Under the pieces are notes generated by a model. That model did not search any database, was not told the DNA's origin, and saw only the letters and a list, made by a program, of their open reading frames with translations. From contig DUNO01000065.1 of NCBI GenBank assembly GCA_012839295.1, positions 1 through 64,000 of the forward strand: a stretch of 64,000 bases of DNA. Reading direction: 5' to 3'. Origin of the DNA: Clostridiales bacterium. Its GTDB lineage: Bacteria; Bacillota; Clostridia; Lachnospirales; Lachnospiraceae. Position 1 is the stretch's first letter; each line of letters opens with the position of its first letter. The translations under genes and the position numbers were made by a program. Shown here piece after piece: positions 52,295-60,690 of this stretch.

Positions 52295-53269
52295 ATGCAG
52301 ATGAGCCTGAATATCGGCAATGTAAAATTAGAAGGTAATTTGTTTTTAGGACCCATGGCAGGAGTAACAGACCTGCCTTTTCGTTTACTGTGTAAGGAAA
52401 AAGGTGCGGATTTAGTCTATACGGAGATGGTCAGCGCAAAGGGAATCCAATATAATAATAAAAATACGGAAAGCCTGCTTCAAATCCATGAGGAGGAGCG
52501 TCCGGTGGCATTACAGCTCTTTGGTGCGGATCCGGTTATCTTAAGTGAGACGGCTAAGCGCATTGAGGGCCGTAATTTTGATATCCTGGATATTAACATG
52601 GGATGTCCGGTGCCAAAGGTCGTAAATAACGGGGAGGGCTCGTCCCTGATGAAGAATCCCAGGTTAATCGGTGAAATTGTCAGTAAGGTATCCTCCGCAA
52701 TTAGCAAGCCCCTTACGGTAAAGATCCGCAAGGGCTTCCATGGGACGGACAATAATGCGGTGGAAGTAGCAAAGATTGCCCAGGAAAGCGGTGCGGCGGC
52801 GGTTGCGGTCCATGCGCGGACCAGGGAGCAGTATTACGGCGGAAAAGCAGATTGGGAAGTAATCCGTGCCGTAAAGGAGGCCTTGGCCATTCCGGTGATC
52901 GGAAGCGGGGATATCTTTACGCCGGAGGATGCAAAGCGTATGCTTGAGCAGACGGGCTGTGACGGGATCATGATGGCAAGGGGAACCAGAGGGAACCCTT
53001 GGATTTTCGAGCAAATTAAGGAATACCTGGAGCGGGGGATATTGATGCCGAAGCCAGGCTTTGATGAGGTGAAGGAGATGATTCTCCGCCATGCTGCATT
53101 ATCCGTGGAATACAAGGGAGAGTTTATCGGTATCCGGGAAATGAGAAAGCATGTGGCCTGGTATACAACGGGATATCCGGGCTCAGCCAGGCTAAGGAGC
53201 CGTGTCAATGAGATAGAGAATATGGAAGATCTCCGGCGTCTGCTGGAGGAGTACCAATACCATGTTTAA
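52295..53269 (+). CDS. dusB: tRNA-dihydrouridine synthase, DusB type
   Basis: A 324-residue flavin enzyme that reduces uridine in the tRNA D-loop. The FMN barrel begins with LGPMAGVTDLPFR, has the catalytic Cys in INMGCPVPKV near residue 104, VHARTREQYYGGKADW, and GSGDIFTPED with MMARGTRGNPWIF. The start is 52295 or 52301; both lie behind GGAGAGG. It follows coaX by 14 bp, a frequent pairing in Clostridia. Confidence 0.94.
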   Translation: MQMSLNIGNVKLEGNLFLGPMAGVTDLPFRLLCKEKGADLVYTEMVSAKGIQYNNKNTESLLQIHEEERPVALQLFGADPVILSETAKRIEGRNFDILDINMGCPVPKVVNNGEGSSLMKNPRLIGEIVSKVSSAISKPLTVKIRKGFHGTDNNAVEVAKIAQESGAAAVAVHARTREQYYGGKADWEVIRAVKEALAIPVIGSGDIFTPEDAKRMLEQTGCDGIMMARGTRGNPWIFEQIKEYLERGILMPKPGFDEVKEMILRHAALSVEYKGEFIGIREMRKHVAWYTTGYPGSARLRSRVNEIENMEDLRRLLEEYQYHV

Positions 53270-53346
53270 AATCACCAAAGGGACTGTGTGCAGGATGGAT
53301 TAATTATAAGATGTTCACAAAGTTCGATTAAAATATGAAAAAGTTG

Positions 53347-53374
53347 TTGATTTTTTCTGGATTTCGCGTATAGT
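53347..53374 (+). promoter_or_regulatory. Promoter of asd
   Basis: TTGATT (53347-53352), a 16-bp spacer and TATAGT (53369-53374), about 54 bp before the start codon. Confidence 0.55.
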
Positions 53375-53427
53375 ATATTTACAGAAAAGACAAATGTATG
53401 CCATACGTGAACAATGGAGGAATAAGA

Positions 53428-54510
53428 ATGAGCAAGTTAAGAGTTGGTATCCTTGGGGGTACAGGAATGGTTGGACAGCGTTTCATCTCGTTACTGGAAA
53501 ATCATCCTTGGTTTGAAGTAGTTACCGTTGCAGCAAGTCCCAGAAGTGCTGGAAAGACTTATGAGGAGGCAGTCGGTAACCGTTGGAAGATGGCAACTCC
53601 GATGCCTGAGAGTGTTAAGAAGCTGGTTGTAATGAACGTAAACGACGTGGAAGCAGTGAGTGCAGGCGTGGATTTTGTGTTCAGTGCCGTAGATATGACA
53701 AAGGATGAAATTAAAGCAATTGAGGAAGCGTATGCGAAGGCGGAGACCCCGGTGGTATCCAATAACAGTGCTCATAGATGGACTCCGGATGTTCCTATGG
53801 TAGTGCCGGAATTAAACCCGGAGCATTTAGAGGTAATTGCGGATCAGAGAAAGCGTCTTGGAACCCAGAGAGGTTTTATCGTAGTAAAGCCTAACTGCTC
53901 CATCCAAAGCTATACACCTGCCCTTCATGCCTTAAGGCAGTTTGGGATCAAGCTTGTGGTAGCCACTACCTATCAGGCGATCTCCGGTGCCGGCAAGAAC
54001 TTTGCAGATTGGCCTGAGATGGTTGACAATGTAATCCCATACATCGGCGGTGAGGAAGAAAAGAGCGAGCAGGAGCCGTTACGTATCTGGGGTAAGGTGG
54101 AAAATGGCCAGATCGTGAAGGCAGAAGGCCCGGTGATTACGACACAATGTATCCGTGTCCCTGTAACGGACGGACATACGGCGGCAGTATTCGTAAACTT
54201 TGAGAAAAAGCCTTCCAAGGAAGAAATCTTAAAGGCGTGGGCTGAGTTTAAGGGCATTCCCCAGGAGCTTGAATTGCCCAGCGCCCCGAAGCAGTTCATT
54301 AAGTACTTTGAGGAGGATAACCGTCCCCAGGCAAAGCTTGACCGTGATTATGAAAAGGGAATGGGCGTATGCTTCGGCAGATTGCGGGAAGACATAGTAT
54401 TTGATTATAAATTCGTCGGTCTTTCCCATAATACAGTCCGCGGCGCAGCAGGCGGCGCCGTATTGATCGCAGAGTTATTAAAGGCACAGGGATATATTAC
54501 TGCAAAATAA
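53428..54510 (+). CDS. asd: Aspartate-semialdehyde dehydrogenase
   Basis: A 360-residue enzyme making aspartate semialdehyde for lysine, threonine, methionine and diaminopimelate. The NADP site is GILGGTGMVGQRF at the start, the catalytic Cys lies in VKPNCSIQSYTP near residue 158, and the catalytic His is in VPVTDGHTAAV. Length and motifs fit the archaeal/fungal-type branch rather than the E. coli branch. ATG 53428 has ATGGAGG upstream. It stands alone with its own promoter and terminator. Confidence 0.94.
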   Translation: MSKLRVGILGGTGMVGQRFISLLENHPWFEVVTVAASPRSAGKTYEEAVGNRWKMATPMPESVKKLVVMNVNDVEAVSAGVDFVFSAVDMTKDEIKAIEEAYAKAETPVVSNNSAHRWTPDVPMVVPELNPEHLEVIADQRKRLGTQRGFIVVKPNCSIQSYTPALHALRQFGIKLVVATTYQAISGAGKNFADWPEMVDNVIPYIGGEEEKSEQEPLRIWGKVENGQIVKAEGPVITTQCIRVPVTDGHTAAVFVNFEKKPSKEEILKAWAEFKGIPQELELPSAPKQFIKYFEEDNRPQAKLDRDYEKGMGVCFGRLREDIVFDYKFVGLSHNTVRGAAGGAVLIAELLKAQGYITAK

Positions 54511-54549
54511 AAAACTATAGGGAATAGCTTAGAATAGATATAGATGAAT

Positions 54550-54580
54550 AAAAGAGCTCCGGCGTTGCCGGAGCTCTTTT
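54550..54580. terminator. Bidirectional terminator after asd
   Basis: AAAAGAGCTCCGGC and GCCGGAGCTCTTTT form a perfect 14-bp stem with a 3-nt loop; it separates asd from the convergent membrane-protein gene. Confidence 0.95.
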
Positions 54581-54593
54581 AAAAGGAAAGTTC

Positions 54594-55295
54594 TTATTTC
54601 AAGTCTTTAAAGAGGTAATGGATAAATTCAACCGTATTTTCTTTATGGGGATAATTTGCCACGATTCCGAGCACATAAGGTTCTCCGTCATAGGTGATAC
54701 CCTTAAATAAGTCAGAATCATTCAAATAAATACCGTAGGCATTCTTGTCCGGATCTCCGTTGGTATCGGACAGCAGGAAGCTGTCTGTCAGGGAGCTGTA
54801 GATATCCGTGGGAAGGGCTTCCGAAAGCTTGGTAAAATAGTCGTTACGCGCATAATTTAAAAATGAGGATTCCGGGGCGATGATAACATCAACCTCACGG
54901 GCAGCGATATAGGCGGTTAAGGCCTGCTGCATATTATAGTTATTGCCGCCGCTCATATAGAAGGTATCATTTATCTGGATATCCTCCAGCTTTGGGTCAA
55001 GGGCCAAATGGTCGGAGAATCCATTTGTATAGGCCTCTATGGTTTCCGGAGGAAGGGCATTATCGATAATGGCAGCGTAAAACTGGGTGCTGATGTTGGG
55101 AGTTACAACCTGGTAAATAACATAAATAATTACTGCAATCGCCAGTATCCCGCCTAACGCGTGAATTTTGTAGTATTCCCATAGATAATCCAGCTTCCCC
55201 ATCAGGGACATGTTCTTCAGTTTTTCTTTTTCGGAGGGAAGCTCCCTGGGTTGGTAAATGGTGACTGGTTCCTCCAGTCGGGACTGTTTCGGCAT
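54594..55295 (-). CDS. Single-pass membrane protein with extracytoplasmic domain
   Basis: A 233-residue protein: a 40-residue charged cytoplasmic part, one membrane segment (residues about 47-66, GGILAIAVIIYVIYQVV) and about 165 residues outside. The outer part reads like a small substrate-binding fold, with VDVIIAPESSFLNYARN and YVLGIVANYPHKENTVEFIHYLF, but this is only resemblance. No family name known to me. The start has AAGTGAGG upstream. Stands alone on the minus strand. Confidence 0.75.
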   Translation of the reverse strand: MPKQSRLEEPVTIYQPRELPSEKEKLKNMSLMGKLDYLWEYYKIHALGGILAIAVIIYVIYQVVTPNISTQFYAAIIDNALPPETIEAYTNGFSDHLALDPKLEDIQINDTFYMSGGNNYNMQQALTAYIAAREVDVIIAPESSFLNYARNDYFTKLSEALPTDIYSSLTDSFLLSDTNGDPDKNAYGIYLNDSDLFKGITYDGEPYVLGIVANYPHKENTVEFIHYLFKDLK

Positions 55296-55624
55296 AAAAA
55301 AACCTCACTTTAGTTTGCTATAATAATTCAGAGGGTAGCATAGCGTTTTCAAAGAGGTGTTATGCTGCCGCCTGAGGTCAAATTATGGAATGTGTAACTA
55401 TGGAATAGTGTATCACAATCGTTCCTGGAAAAAAAGAAATTAATTATAAAATATCTCTTAAATATATGGTCAAAGCAAGGAAGTGCAGCCCTATTATCTG
55501 CTTTAGGGTATGTGAATTCCATCCGAAAGCCTTAAATGCGTGCAAGTTATTGCAATAAAATTGCATTTCATGACATCCTTCTTCCAGAGCGATAATTTTG
55601 TGTATGATAATAAGAGCCACACTA

Positions 55625-55694
55625 TACAGAAAGTAAAGTCGTCTTTCTGTAATCATAACTTATATTACAGGAAGCAAATACATCTTCCTGTAAT
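55625..55694 (+). repeat. Array of four alternating complementary arms
   Basis: TACAGAAAG (55625-55633), CTTTCTGTAAT (55643-55653), ATTACAGGAAG (55664-55674) and CTTCCTGTAAT (55684-55694) follow each other; each can pair with its neighbours (the third and fourth perfectly over 11 bp, second and third with one mismatch). The array ends 17 bp before the ribosome site of the next gene. The rest of the 432-bp gap from 55296 holds nothing I recognise. Confidence 0.75.
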
Positions 55695-55727
55695 TATACT
55701 TACACTAACTGGAGGAGATGGATTATA

Positions 55728-56036
55728 TTGAATGCTATGTTGGAACGAAGGAAGTATATGTTATTGTTTGGGATCACAAGCATCTGTTTTGTATCTATGA
55801 TTTTTTTTCGATGCCTGAACGTACTTGATGGTATTACGGATAAGTTTTTCTTTTTATTATGTATTTTTATGCTTCTGCTATTGAATTTTATGAGAACAAG
55901 AGAAATGTCCGGTTTCGCGGAGGACCAGGATTTTGATGTCAGCCCGTATTCCAAAGCCTTATTGCTGACGATTCTGATAGGGGATCTGATCTATATCCTG
56001 TCTATTTTTTGTGAGTTTAAAAGTAAGGTTATGTAG
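55728..56036 (+). CDS. Small membrane protein with a TTG start
   Basis: A 102-residue protein with three hydrophobic segments (about 11-27, 38-55, 76-94) and a charged loop (RTREMSGFAEDQDFDVS). TTG 55728 lies 10 bp after GGAGGAG, while the first in-frame ATG (55737) is 19 bp away; the TTG is therefore preferred. I do not recognise the family. An array of inverted arms sits directly upstream. Confidence 0.6.
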   Translation: MNAMLERRKYMLLFGITSICFVSMIFFRCLNVLDGITDKFFFLLCIFMLLLLNFMRTREMSGFAEDQDFDVSPYSKALLLTILIGDLIYILSIFCEFKSKVM

Positions 56037-56196
56037 AGGGTATTACTATAGAACATAATCGTATTACCATATTTCGGCCCTGGCAGTCCGTACTTGGTTG
56101 GTGGTAAAATAGGATTGCTTAAATTGCGGCTGGTATTTTTTTTACAAGTGCTGTATAGTTAAGATTGTGTATATGAAAGAAATAGAGAGAAAAAGT

Positions 56197-56345
56197 TGAA
56201 AGAAATAGAATTAATAGATGAAGGGGGGATCAGGTCCATGCCAGCACTTTCATGACGGTTTGTGCGGTATAAGGGCAATGCCCGTAATGATGGCAATGTC
56301 CGTAATAAGGGCAATGCCTATAATGATGGCAATGCCCATAATGAT
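56197..56345 (+). repeat. Dispersed repeat, copy B, with fourfold 18-bp expansion
   Basis: The first 100 bp match copy A at 41506-41606. The last 18-bp unit, single in copy A, is present here four times in tandem (56274-56291, 56292-56309, 56310-56327, 56328-56345), each close to GGCAATGCCCATAATGAT. The period equals six codons, so an ATG-rich frame (MPVMMA type) stays open into the following gene. Confidence 0.88.
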
Positions 56346-56361
56346 GGGCATGGACGTATTT

Positions 56362-57270
56362 ATGAAGAAAGTTCGTGGATTTTTTGCAATATTATGGCCG
56401 GCGGTGGTGGCAGTGATGGTGCCTGTCTATATAGGAGTGGCAAGTGTTTTTGTTTTATTCCAAAGTATTTTTGGAGCCTATATGCTGGTAACACCTCCGG
56501 GGGAAAGAACCTTTATTGGGATGATGGATTTATTGGGATATGCAGGGGAGACGCTGCTGGTTTATACACTGGAATTGACAGATGTATACACAGCCCTTAT
56601 GCCCATCAGCTGGATTTTGATTTTCTTCTTTTGGTACAGGGAAATGCTCCGGAAGGAGAAAATATACCAGGGAGGGGACAATACGGGTTCCCAGGAGCTT
56701 AAAATTAAGCTGTTTACCCCGGGAAACCTATTTTTTCTTGCCCTCATTGCCCTGGGATGCCAAATCGTCATTGGTGGCGGGATGGAGTTAATCCAGCCCT
56801 ATTTTGAAAGAATTATGGAGGAATACAACGAGCTGATCCAGCAGTTTATGAATGGTAATGCTGTTGTTGTTTTTGTTACTACCGTAATATTAGCGCCCTT
56901 TTCAGAGGAGCTGCTGTTTAGGGGTGTAATTATGAAGAAAGCGCAGAAGATAGCCCCGGCATTTGTAGCAATCCTGATTCAGGCAATATTGTTCGCCCTG
57001 TTCCATATGAATATTGTGCAAAGCCTGTATACCCTTCCGGCCGGTTTAATCCTAGGCTATGTTGCTTATAAATTCAAGAGCATTAAAGCATCCATTGTAC
57101 TCCATATGATGTTTAATGCCCTCAGCTATGTAATGATAATGCCGGAGAGCACGGTAGCTTTTATTGGATATATGGTATTCGGAGTGATCGTTTTAGTCCT
57201 TGGGCTGAGATGGGTCGCCAGAATTGGAGCCACCGGATATGGGAGACATAATACAGTAAAAGAAGCATAA
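56362..57270 (+). CDS. CPBP family intramembrane metalloprotease, first copy
   Basis: A membrane protein of about 302 residues with around eight hydrophobic segments. The ABI/CPBP motifs are present: the catalytic Glu pair with Arg in FSEELLFRG, the His in LFALFHMN and the His/Asn in LHMMFNAL. The family includes eukaryotic Rce1 and bacterial immunity proteins. The start is uncertain: ATG 56362 gives MKKVRGFFAILWPAVV, matching the paralogue downstream, but the frame is open through the tandem repeat to ATG 56218 and has ATGs in every repeat unit. No clear ribosome site helps. Confidence 0.82.
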   Translation: MKKVRGFFAILWPAVVAVMVPVYIGVASVFVLFQSIFGAYMLVTPPGERTFIGMMDLLGYAGETLLVYTLELTDVYTALMPISWILIFFFWYREMLRKEKIYQGGDNTGSQELKIKLFTPGNLFFLALIALGCQIVIGGGMELIQPYFERIMEEYNELIQQFMNGNAVVVFVTTVILAPFSEELLFRGVIMKKAQKIAPAFVAILIQAILFALFHMNIVQSLYTLPAGLILGYVAYKFKSIKASIVLHMMFNALSYVMIMPESTVAFIGYMVFGVIVLVLGLRWVARIGATGYGRHNTVKEA

Positions 57271-57300
57271 GATATCGGATATTGAAAGGCATGGGCATAG

Positions 57301-58155
57301 ATGAAGAGATATTTAAAGGGCTTAACAGCCATATTACCCCCCTTGGCAGCATTTGCTGTCCAATTATTAGCGGTAATGATTCAGACAATGGTATACTCAG
57401 TTATCGCCGGTACTAGGGCAGGGCTGGAGCAGGCAACAGGAGTGGCGGATGCTGCGGATATATCTGCCGGGATCCAGGAGGCGCTTACGGGAGAGGTTGC
57501 TTATCTGTTTTCAGCCATAGCCATCTTAAGCAGTGGGATCGTATTCTTATTCTGGTACCGCCGCAGGATTTACGGGGAACCGGGAGGAAGGCTTAAGGAC
57601 GTAGTTAATGTTAAAAATATGGGGAAGCTTATCTGCCTGGCATTGGGGTTCCAGCTATTTGTCTCGGGAGTCCTGGGGCTCTTGTCAGGACATTTTCCAA
57701 AGACCTTTGATGAATATGCGAATACCATAGGAAATATTTTATCGGGCAATGGCGTTGTAGTTGCAATAATGACGGTGGTCATTGCGCCAATTACGGAGGA
57801 GTTAATCTTCCGGGGAGTCACGCTCCACGTGGCTAACCGGCATGTCCCCTTCCTGGCAGCGAACATCCTGCAGGCAATTTTATTTGGGATTTACCATGGC
57901 AACCTGGTACAGGGTATCTATGCGGCCGGGTTCGGTTTTATCCTGGGATTGCTTTACCAAAAATATAGGACGGTTTATGCGCCCATCCTCCTCCATATGC
58001 TGGTGAATGCAAGCGCATTTCTAATTATGCTTCTTCCCGGGTCAAACATTTCCAAGCTGCTGATGCTGGCTGTTGGGTTTGTCTTGGGATTTATAGCAAT
58101 GATTATGATTAAACCGCTGAAGCCCTTGCCTGTGTCGGGAGAAGTTAAAGAATAG
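57301..58155 (+). CDS. CPBP family intramembrane metalloprotease, second copy
   Basis: A 284-residue paralogue of the preceding protein with the same motifs: ITEELIFRGV, LFGIYHGNLVQ and LHMLVNAS. It begins 30 bp after the first copy and the two are probably co-transcribed. GAAAGGCATGGG precedes the ATG. Substrate unknown; roles in bacteriocin immunity, prenyl-protein processing or regulated proteolysis are known for relatives. Confidence 0.88.
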   Translation: MKRYLKGLTAILPPLAAFAVQLLAVMIQTMVYSVIAGTRAGLEQATGVADAADISAGIQEALTGEVAYLFSAIAILSSGIVFLFWYRRRIYGEPGGRLKDVVNVKNMGKLICLALGFQLFVSGVLGLLSGHFPKTFDEYANTIGNILSGNGVVVAIMTVVIAPITEELIFRGVTLHVANRHVPFLAANILQAILFGIYHGNLVQGIYAAGFGFILGLLYQKYRTVYAPILLHMLVNASAFLIMLLPGSNISKLLMLAVGFVLGFIAMIMIKPLKPLPVSGEVKE

Positions 58156-58231
58156 ATTTCAGCTGCCACAGGAAAAGAATATTGACATAGAAAAATAATT
58201 GTGATAGTCTTTAAGTAAATTGAATATTAAG

Positions 58232-58385
58232 CAATAAGGTGCCGGTATTTTTGCCGGATAATAGGGAATGTGAAAAGCACAACAGCCCCCGCTACTGTAG
58301 GATATGACGAGTCTTTTAAAAAGCCACTGGGCATTCTGCCTGGGAAGGAAAAAGACGAGGAAGATTATGAGTCAGGAGACCTGCC
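58232..58385 (+). promoter_or_regulatory. Cobalamin (B12) riboswitch
   Basis: The conserved blocks of the class are readable in order: AAGGTGCC, ATAATAGGGAA, CCCCCGCTACTGTA (58286-58299), AAGCCACTGG (58320-58329), TGGGAAGG (58341-58348), GACGAGGAAGATTATGAGTCAGGAGACCTGCC (in two parts, 58353-58385). It precedes a BtuF-type gene, and a terminator follows, so adenosylcobalamin would stop transcription. Confidence 0.96.
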
Positions 58386-58467
58386 TTTTTGCTCAAGGTT
58401 AATTCTCGGAGGGAGGATAGAAAACTTGGTTCAGATTTTGGTACATCTTTGTAGTACCATTCTATTT

Positions 58468-58498
58468 GCCGCCCTTTATTATGAAAGGCGGTTTTTTT
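58468..58498 (+). terminator. Expression-platform terminator of the B12 riboswitch
   Basis: CCGCCCTTT pairs with AAAGGCGG with one bulged base, followed by seven Ts, ending about 30 bp before the btuF start codon. GGTAC/GTACC (about 58440-58457) is a further pairing option in the platform. Confidence 0.85.
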
Positions 58499-58529
58499 AT
58501 GTTTCTTATACCAGTAGGAGGATTTGATA

Positions 58530-59585
58530 ATGAAAAAATATATTTTATTAATGCTTTCAGCCATGATGTTTTTTGGAATGATAGGCTGTAAATCATCTGA
58601 GACGCTAAATCAAAATGCAGTTGTGACTCCAAGTGAAAGCCCTTCACCGGAAGCTGCACCCGCAACCACGGAAAAAGCCGATAGTACACAAAAGGAAAGC
58701 CACTACCCTGTAACAATAACAAACTATAATTATGCTAAAGAAGAAATCACCCAGACCTTTGAAAAAGCGCCTGAAAAAGTATTGGCAGTATATCAAAATT
58801 CTATTGAAACCCTGCTTGCCCTTGGCCTTGAAGATAAGATTCTTGCCTGCTCAGGCTTAGACCATGCCGTGAAACCTGAGTATGAGGAAGCGTTTTCAAA
58901 GGTTAACTATCTTACTGAGTTTGCTCCCGACAGGGAAACCGTAACGATGATGCAGCCTGATTTTATATTAAGCTGGTATTCCTTTTTTGGCGAAAAGCGC
59001 CTTGGGGAAGTTGACTATTGGAATGATAACGGCATCCATACCTATATGGCGCTTAACAGCGGAGCCGTTCCTGAAAGAACCTTGGAAAACGAATATAAAG
59101 ACATTTTAGACCTTGGTGAAATTTTTGATGTAAGTGATAAGGCGGAAGCTATTGTAAATGAAATAAAAGATGAAGTAAGTAAGGTTGTTGAACACGCCTC
59201 TAATGCTGAAACTAAACGTACAGTAATGATTATAGAATTTTTATCTGATACAAGGGTATACGGTGAAGATTCTCTCGGCGGTGATATGGTTACTCAGCTT
59301 GGCGCAGACCTGATTACTGTAGAAGGCGGTACTGTTGGAACGGAAGATCTTATTAAAATTAATCCTGATGTCATATTCGTAGTTTATATGGATAGGGAAA
59401 ATGAGGATATGTCTACATACAGCGCGAACCTTGTATTGGAAGACCCGGCCCTTGCAAGCCTTAACGCCGTTATGAATAAGGAAGTCCATACCATACAGCT
59501 AGGGGAAATGTATTGCAGCGGTGTAAGAACCATTGACGGCATAACAAAGTTTGCAAAAGGAATATACCCTGAATTATATGAATAA
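58530..59585 (+). CDS. btuF: Corrinoid ABC transporter substrate-binding lipoprotein
   Basis: A 351-residue BtuF/FepB-type protein. Residues 1-20 form a lipoprotein signal ending in MIGC (Cys19), followed by a Ser/Pro/Thr linker. The binding domain contains APEKVLAVYQNSIETLLALG and PDFILSWYSFF, typical of cobalamin- and siderophore-binding proteins. The riboswitch upstream points to corrinoid uptake. GTAGGAGG precedes ATG 58530. Codon use (more AAA, GAA, CTT) differs from the neighbours, suggesting possible acquisition of the whole block. Confidence 0.92.
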   Translation: MKKYILLMLSAMMFFGMIGCKSSETLNQNAVVTPSESPSPEAAPATTEKADSTQKESHYPVTITNYNYAKEEITQTFEKAPEKVLAVYQNSIETLLALGLEDKILACSGLDHAVKPEYEEAFSKVNYLTEFAPDRETVTMMQPDFILSWYSFFGEKRLGEVDYWNDNGIHTYMALNSGAVPERTLENEYKDILDLGEIFDVSDKAEAIVNEIKDEVSKVVEHASNAETKRTVMIIEFLSDTRVYGEDSLGGDMVTQLGADLITVEGGTVGTEDLIKINPDVIFVVYMDRENEDMSTYSANLVLEDPALASLNAVMNKEVHTIQLGEMYCSGVRTIDGITKFAKGIYPELYE

Positions 59586-60690
59586 AAAAGAAAAGAATAG
59601 TCTTAAAAAAACGGAAGATATTATGATGCTGATGCAGGGAAAGAAAATAACGCCATTTTATATGGCCGTTATTTTCCTGCTGATAGCAGGTGTTGTCGTT
59701 TCTATTTTGTTTGCAGTGACCTTCGGCTCTGTTTCAATATCGGTGCAAGATGTGTACAGTGCCCTTTTGTATAAGCTTTTCCATTTGGAAAGCCTTTCTG
59801 CATATGCTAAAGGCCCCACACACGACGTAGTGTGGCTCATAAGGCTTCCCCGACTGTTTCTGGCTGTAGCCGTGGGCGGGGGTCTTTCCGTATGCGGAGT
59901 TGTTATGCAGGCAATTGTGAAAAACCCTTTGGCAGATCCCTATATTCTCGGCATATCCTCAGGGGCTTCTTTAGGTGCAACTATGGCTATTATGCTTGGC
60001 ATAGGGGCATTTTTCGGGGCTAATTTTATAGGAATAACGGCTTCTGCCGGTGCCTTTTTTGCTTCCGTTCTTGTTGTAACCATAGCCAATATAGGTTCAA
60101 GGGCCAGTTCGGTTAAGCTTTTGTTGGCAGGTACGGCCATAAGCTCTGTCTGCTCCTCCTTTTCCAGCTTCATCGTCTATTTTGCCAACGATAAAGAGGG
60201 CATGCAAACCATAACCTTTTGGCTTATGGGAAGCTTGGCAGGGGCTAAATGGTACTCCAATGGAGTGGTTTTTGCTGTGATTTTAGCCGGGATACTATTC
60301 TTCATTACCCAATATAGGAATTTAAACATGATGCTTCTTGGAGATGAGGTTTCCATCACTCTGGGAACAGATTTACATAAATACCGTATATTTTACCTGT
60401 TAATAACCTCCGTTATGATCGGCTTTATCGTATATTCTGCCGGGATGATTGGATTTGTAGGTTTAATCATACCTCATATTGTGAGAATTTTTTTTGGCAC
60501 CGACCATAAAAAAATCATACCCATAGCTGCACTTACAGGGGCAATTCTTTTGATTTGGACGGATGTTCTTTCAAGGATATTAGTACCGAATTCAGAGCTT
60601 CCTATCGGTATTTTGATCTCAATGATCGGGGCACCTTGCTTTATTTATCTGCTTGTTAAAAAATCCTACGGCTTCGGAGGTGCAAGCTGA
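59578..60690 (+). CDS. btuC: Corrinoid ABC transporter permease
   Basis: A FecCD/BtuC-family permease with about ten membrane segments. VWLIRLPRLFLAVAVGGGLSVCGVVMQ and NPLADPYILGISSGASLGA are family signatures, and GFVGLIIPHIVRIFFG follows near residue 290. I give ATG 59578, which overlaps the btuF stop codon; ATG 59623, after CGGAAG, is an alternative that drops 15 residues. Forms the dimeric channel. Confidence 0.93.
   Translation: MNKKEKNSLKKTEDIMMLMQGKKITPFYMAVIFLLIAGVVVSILFAVTFGSVSISVQDVYSALLYKLFHLESLSAYAKGPTHDVVWLIRLPRLFLAVAVGGGLSVCGVVMQAIVKNPLADPYILGISSGASLGATMAIMLGIGAFFGANFIGITASAGAFFASVLVVTIANIGSRASSVKLLLAGTAISSVCSSFSSFIVYFANDKEGMQTITFWLMGSLAGAKWYSNGVVFAVILAGILFFITQYRNLNMMLLGDEVSITLGTDLHKYRIFYLLITSVMIGFIVYSAGMIGFVGLIIPHIVRIFFGTDHKKIIPIAALTGAILLIWTDVLSRILVPNSELPIGILISMIGAPCFIYLLVKKSYGFGGAS

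Noticed and set aside
54594-55295. ABC-type solute-binding protein
   Set aside because: Only loose resemblance; the protein has an internal membrane anchor rather than a lipobox and no transporter genes adjoin it.
55718-55834. Alternative 38-codon frame starting with ATG right after GGAGGAG
   Set aside because: The ATG directly touches the ribosome site, leaving no spacing, and the frame stops early inside the membrane-protein gene.
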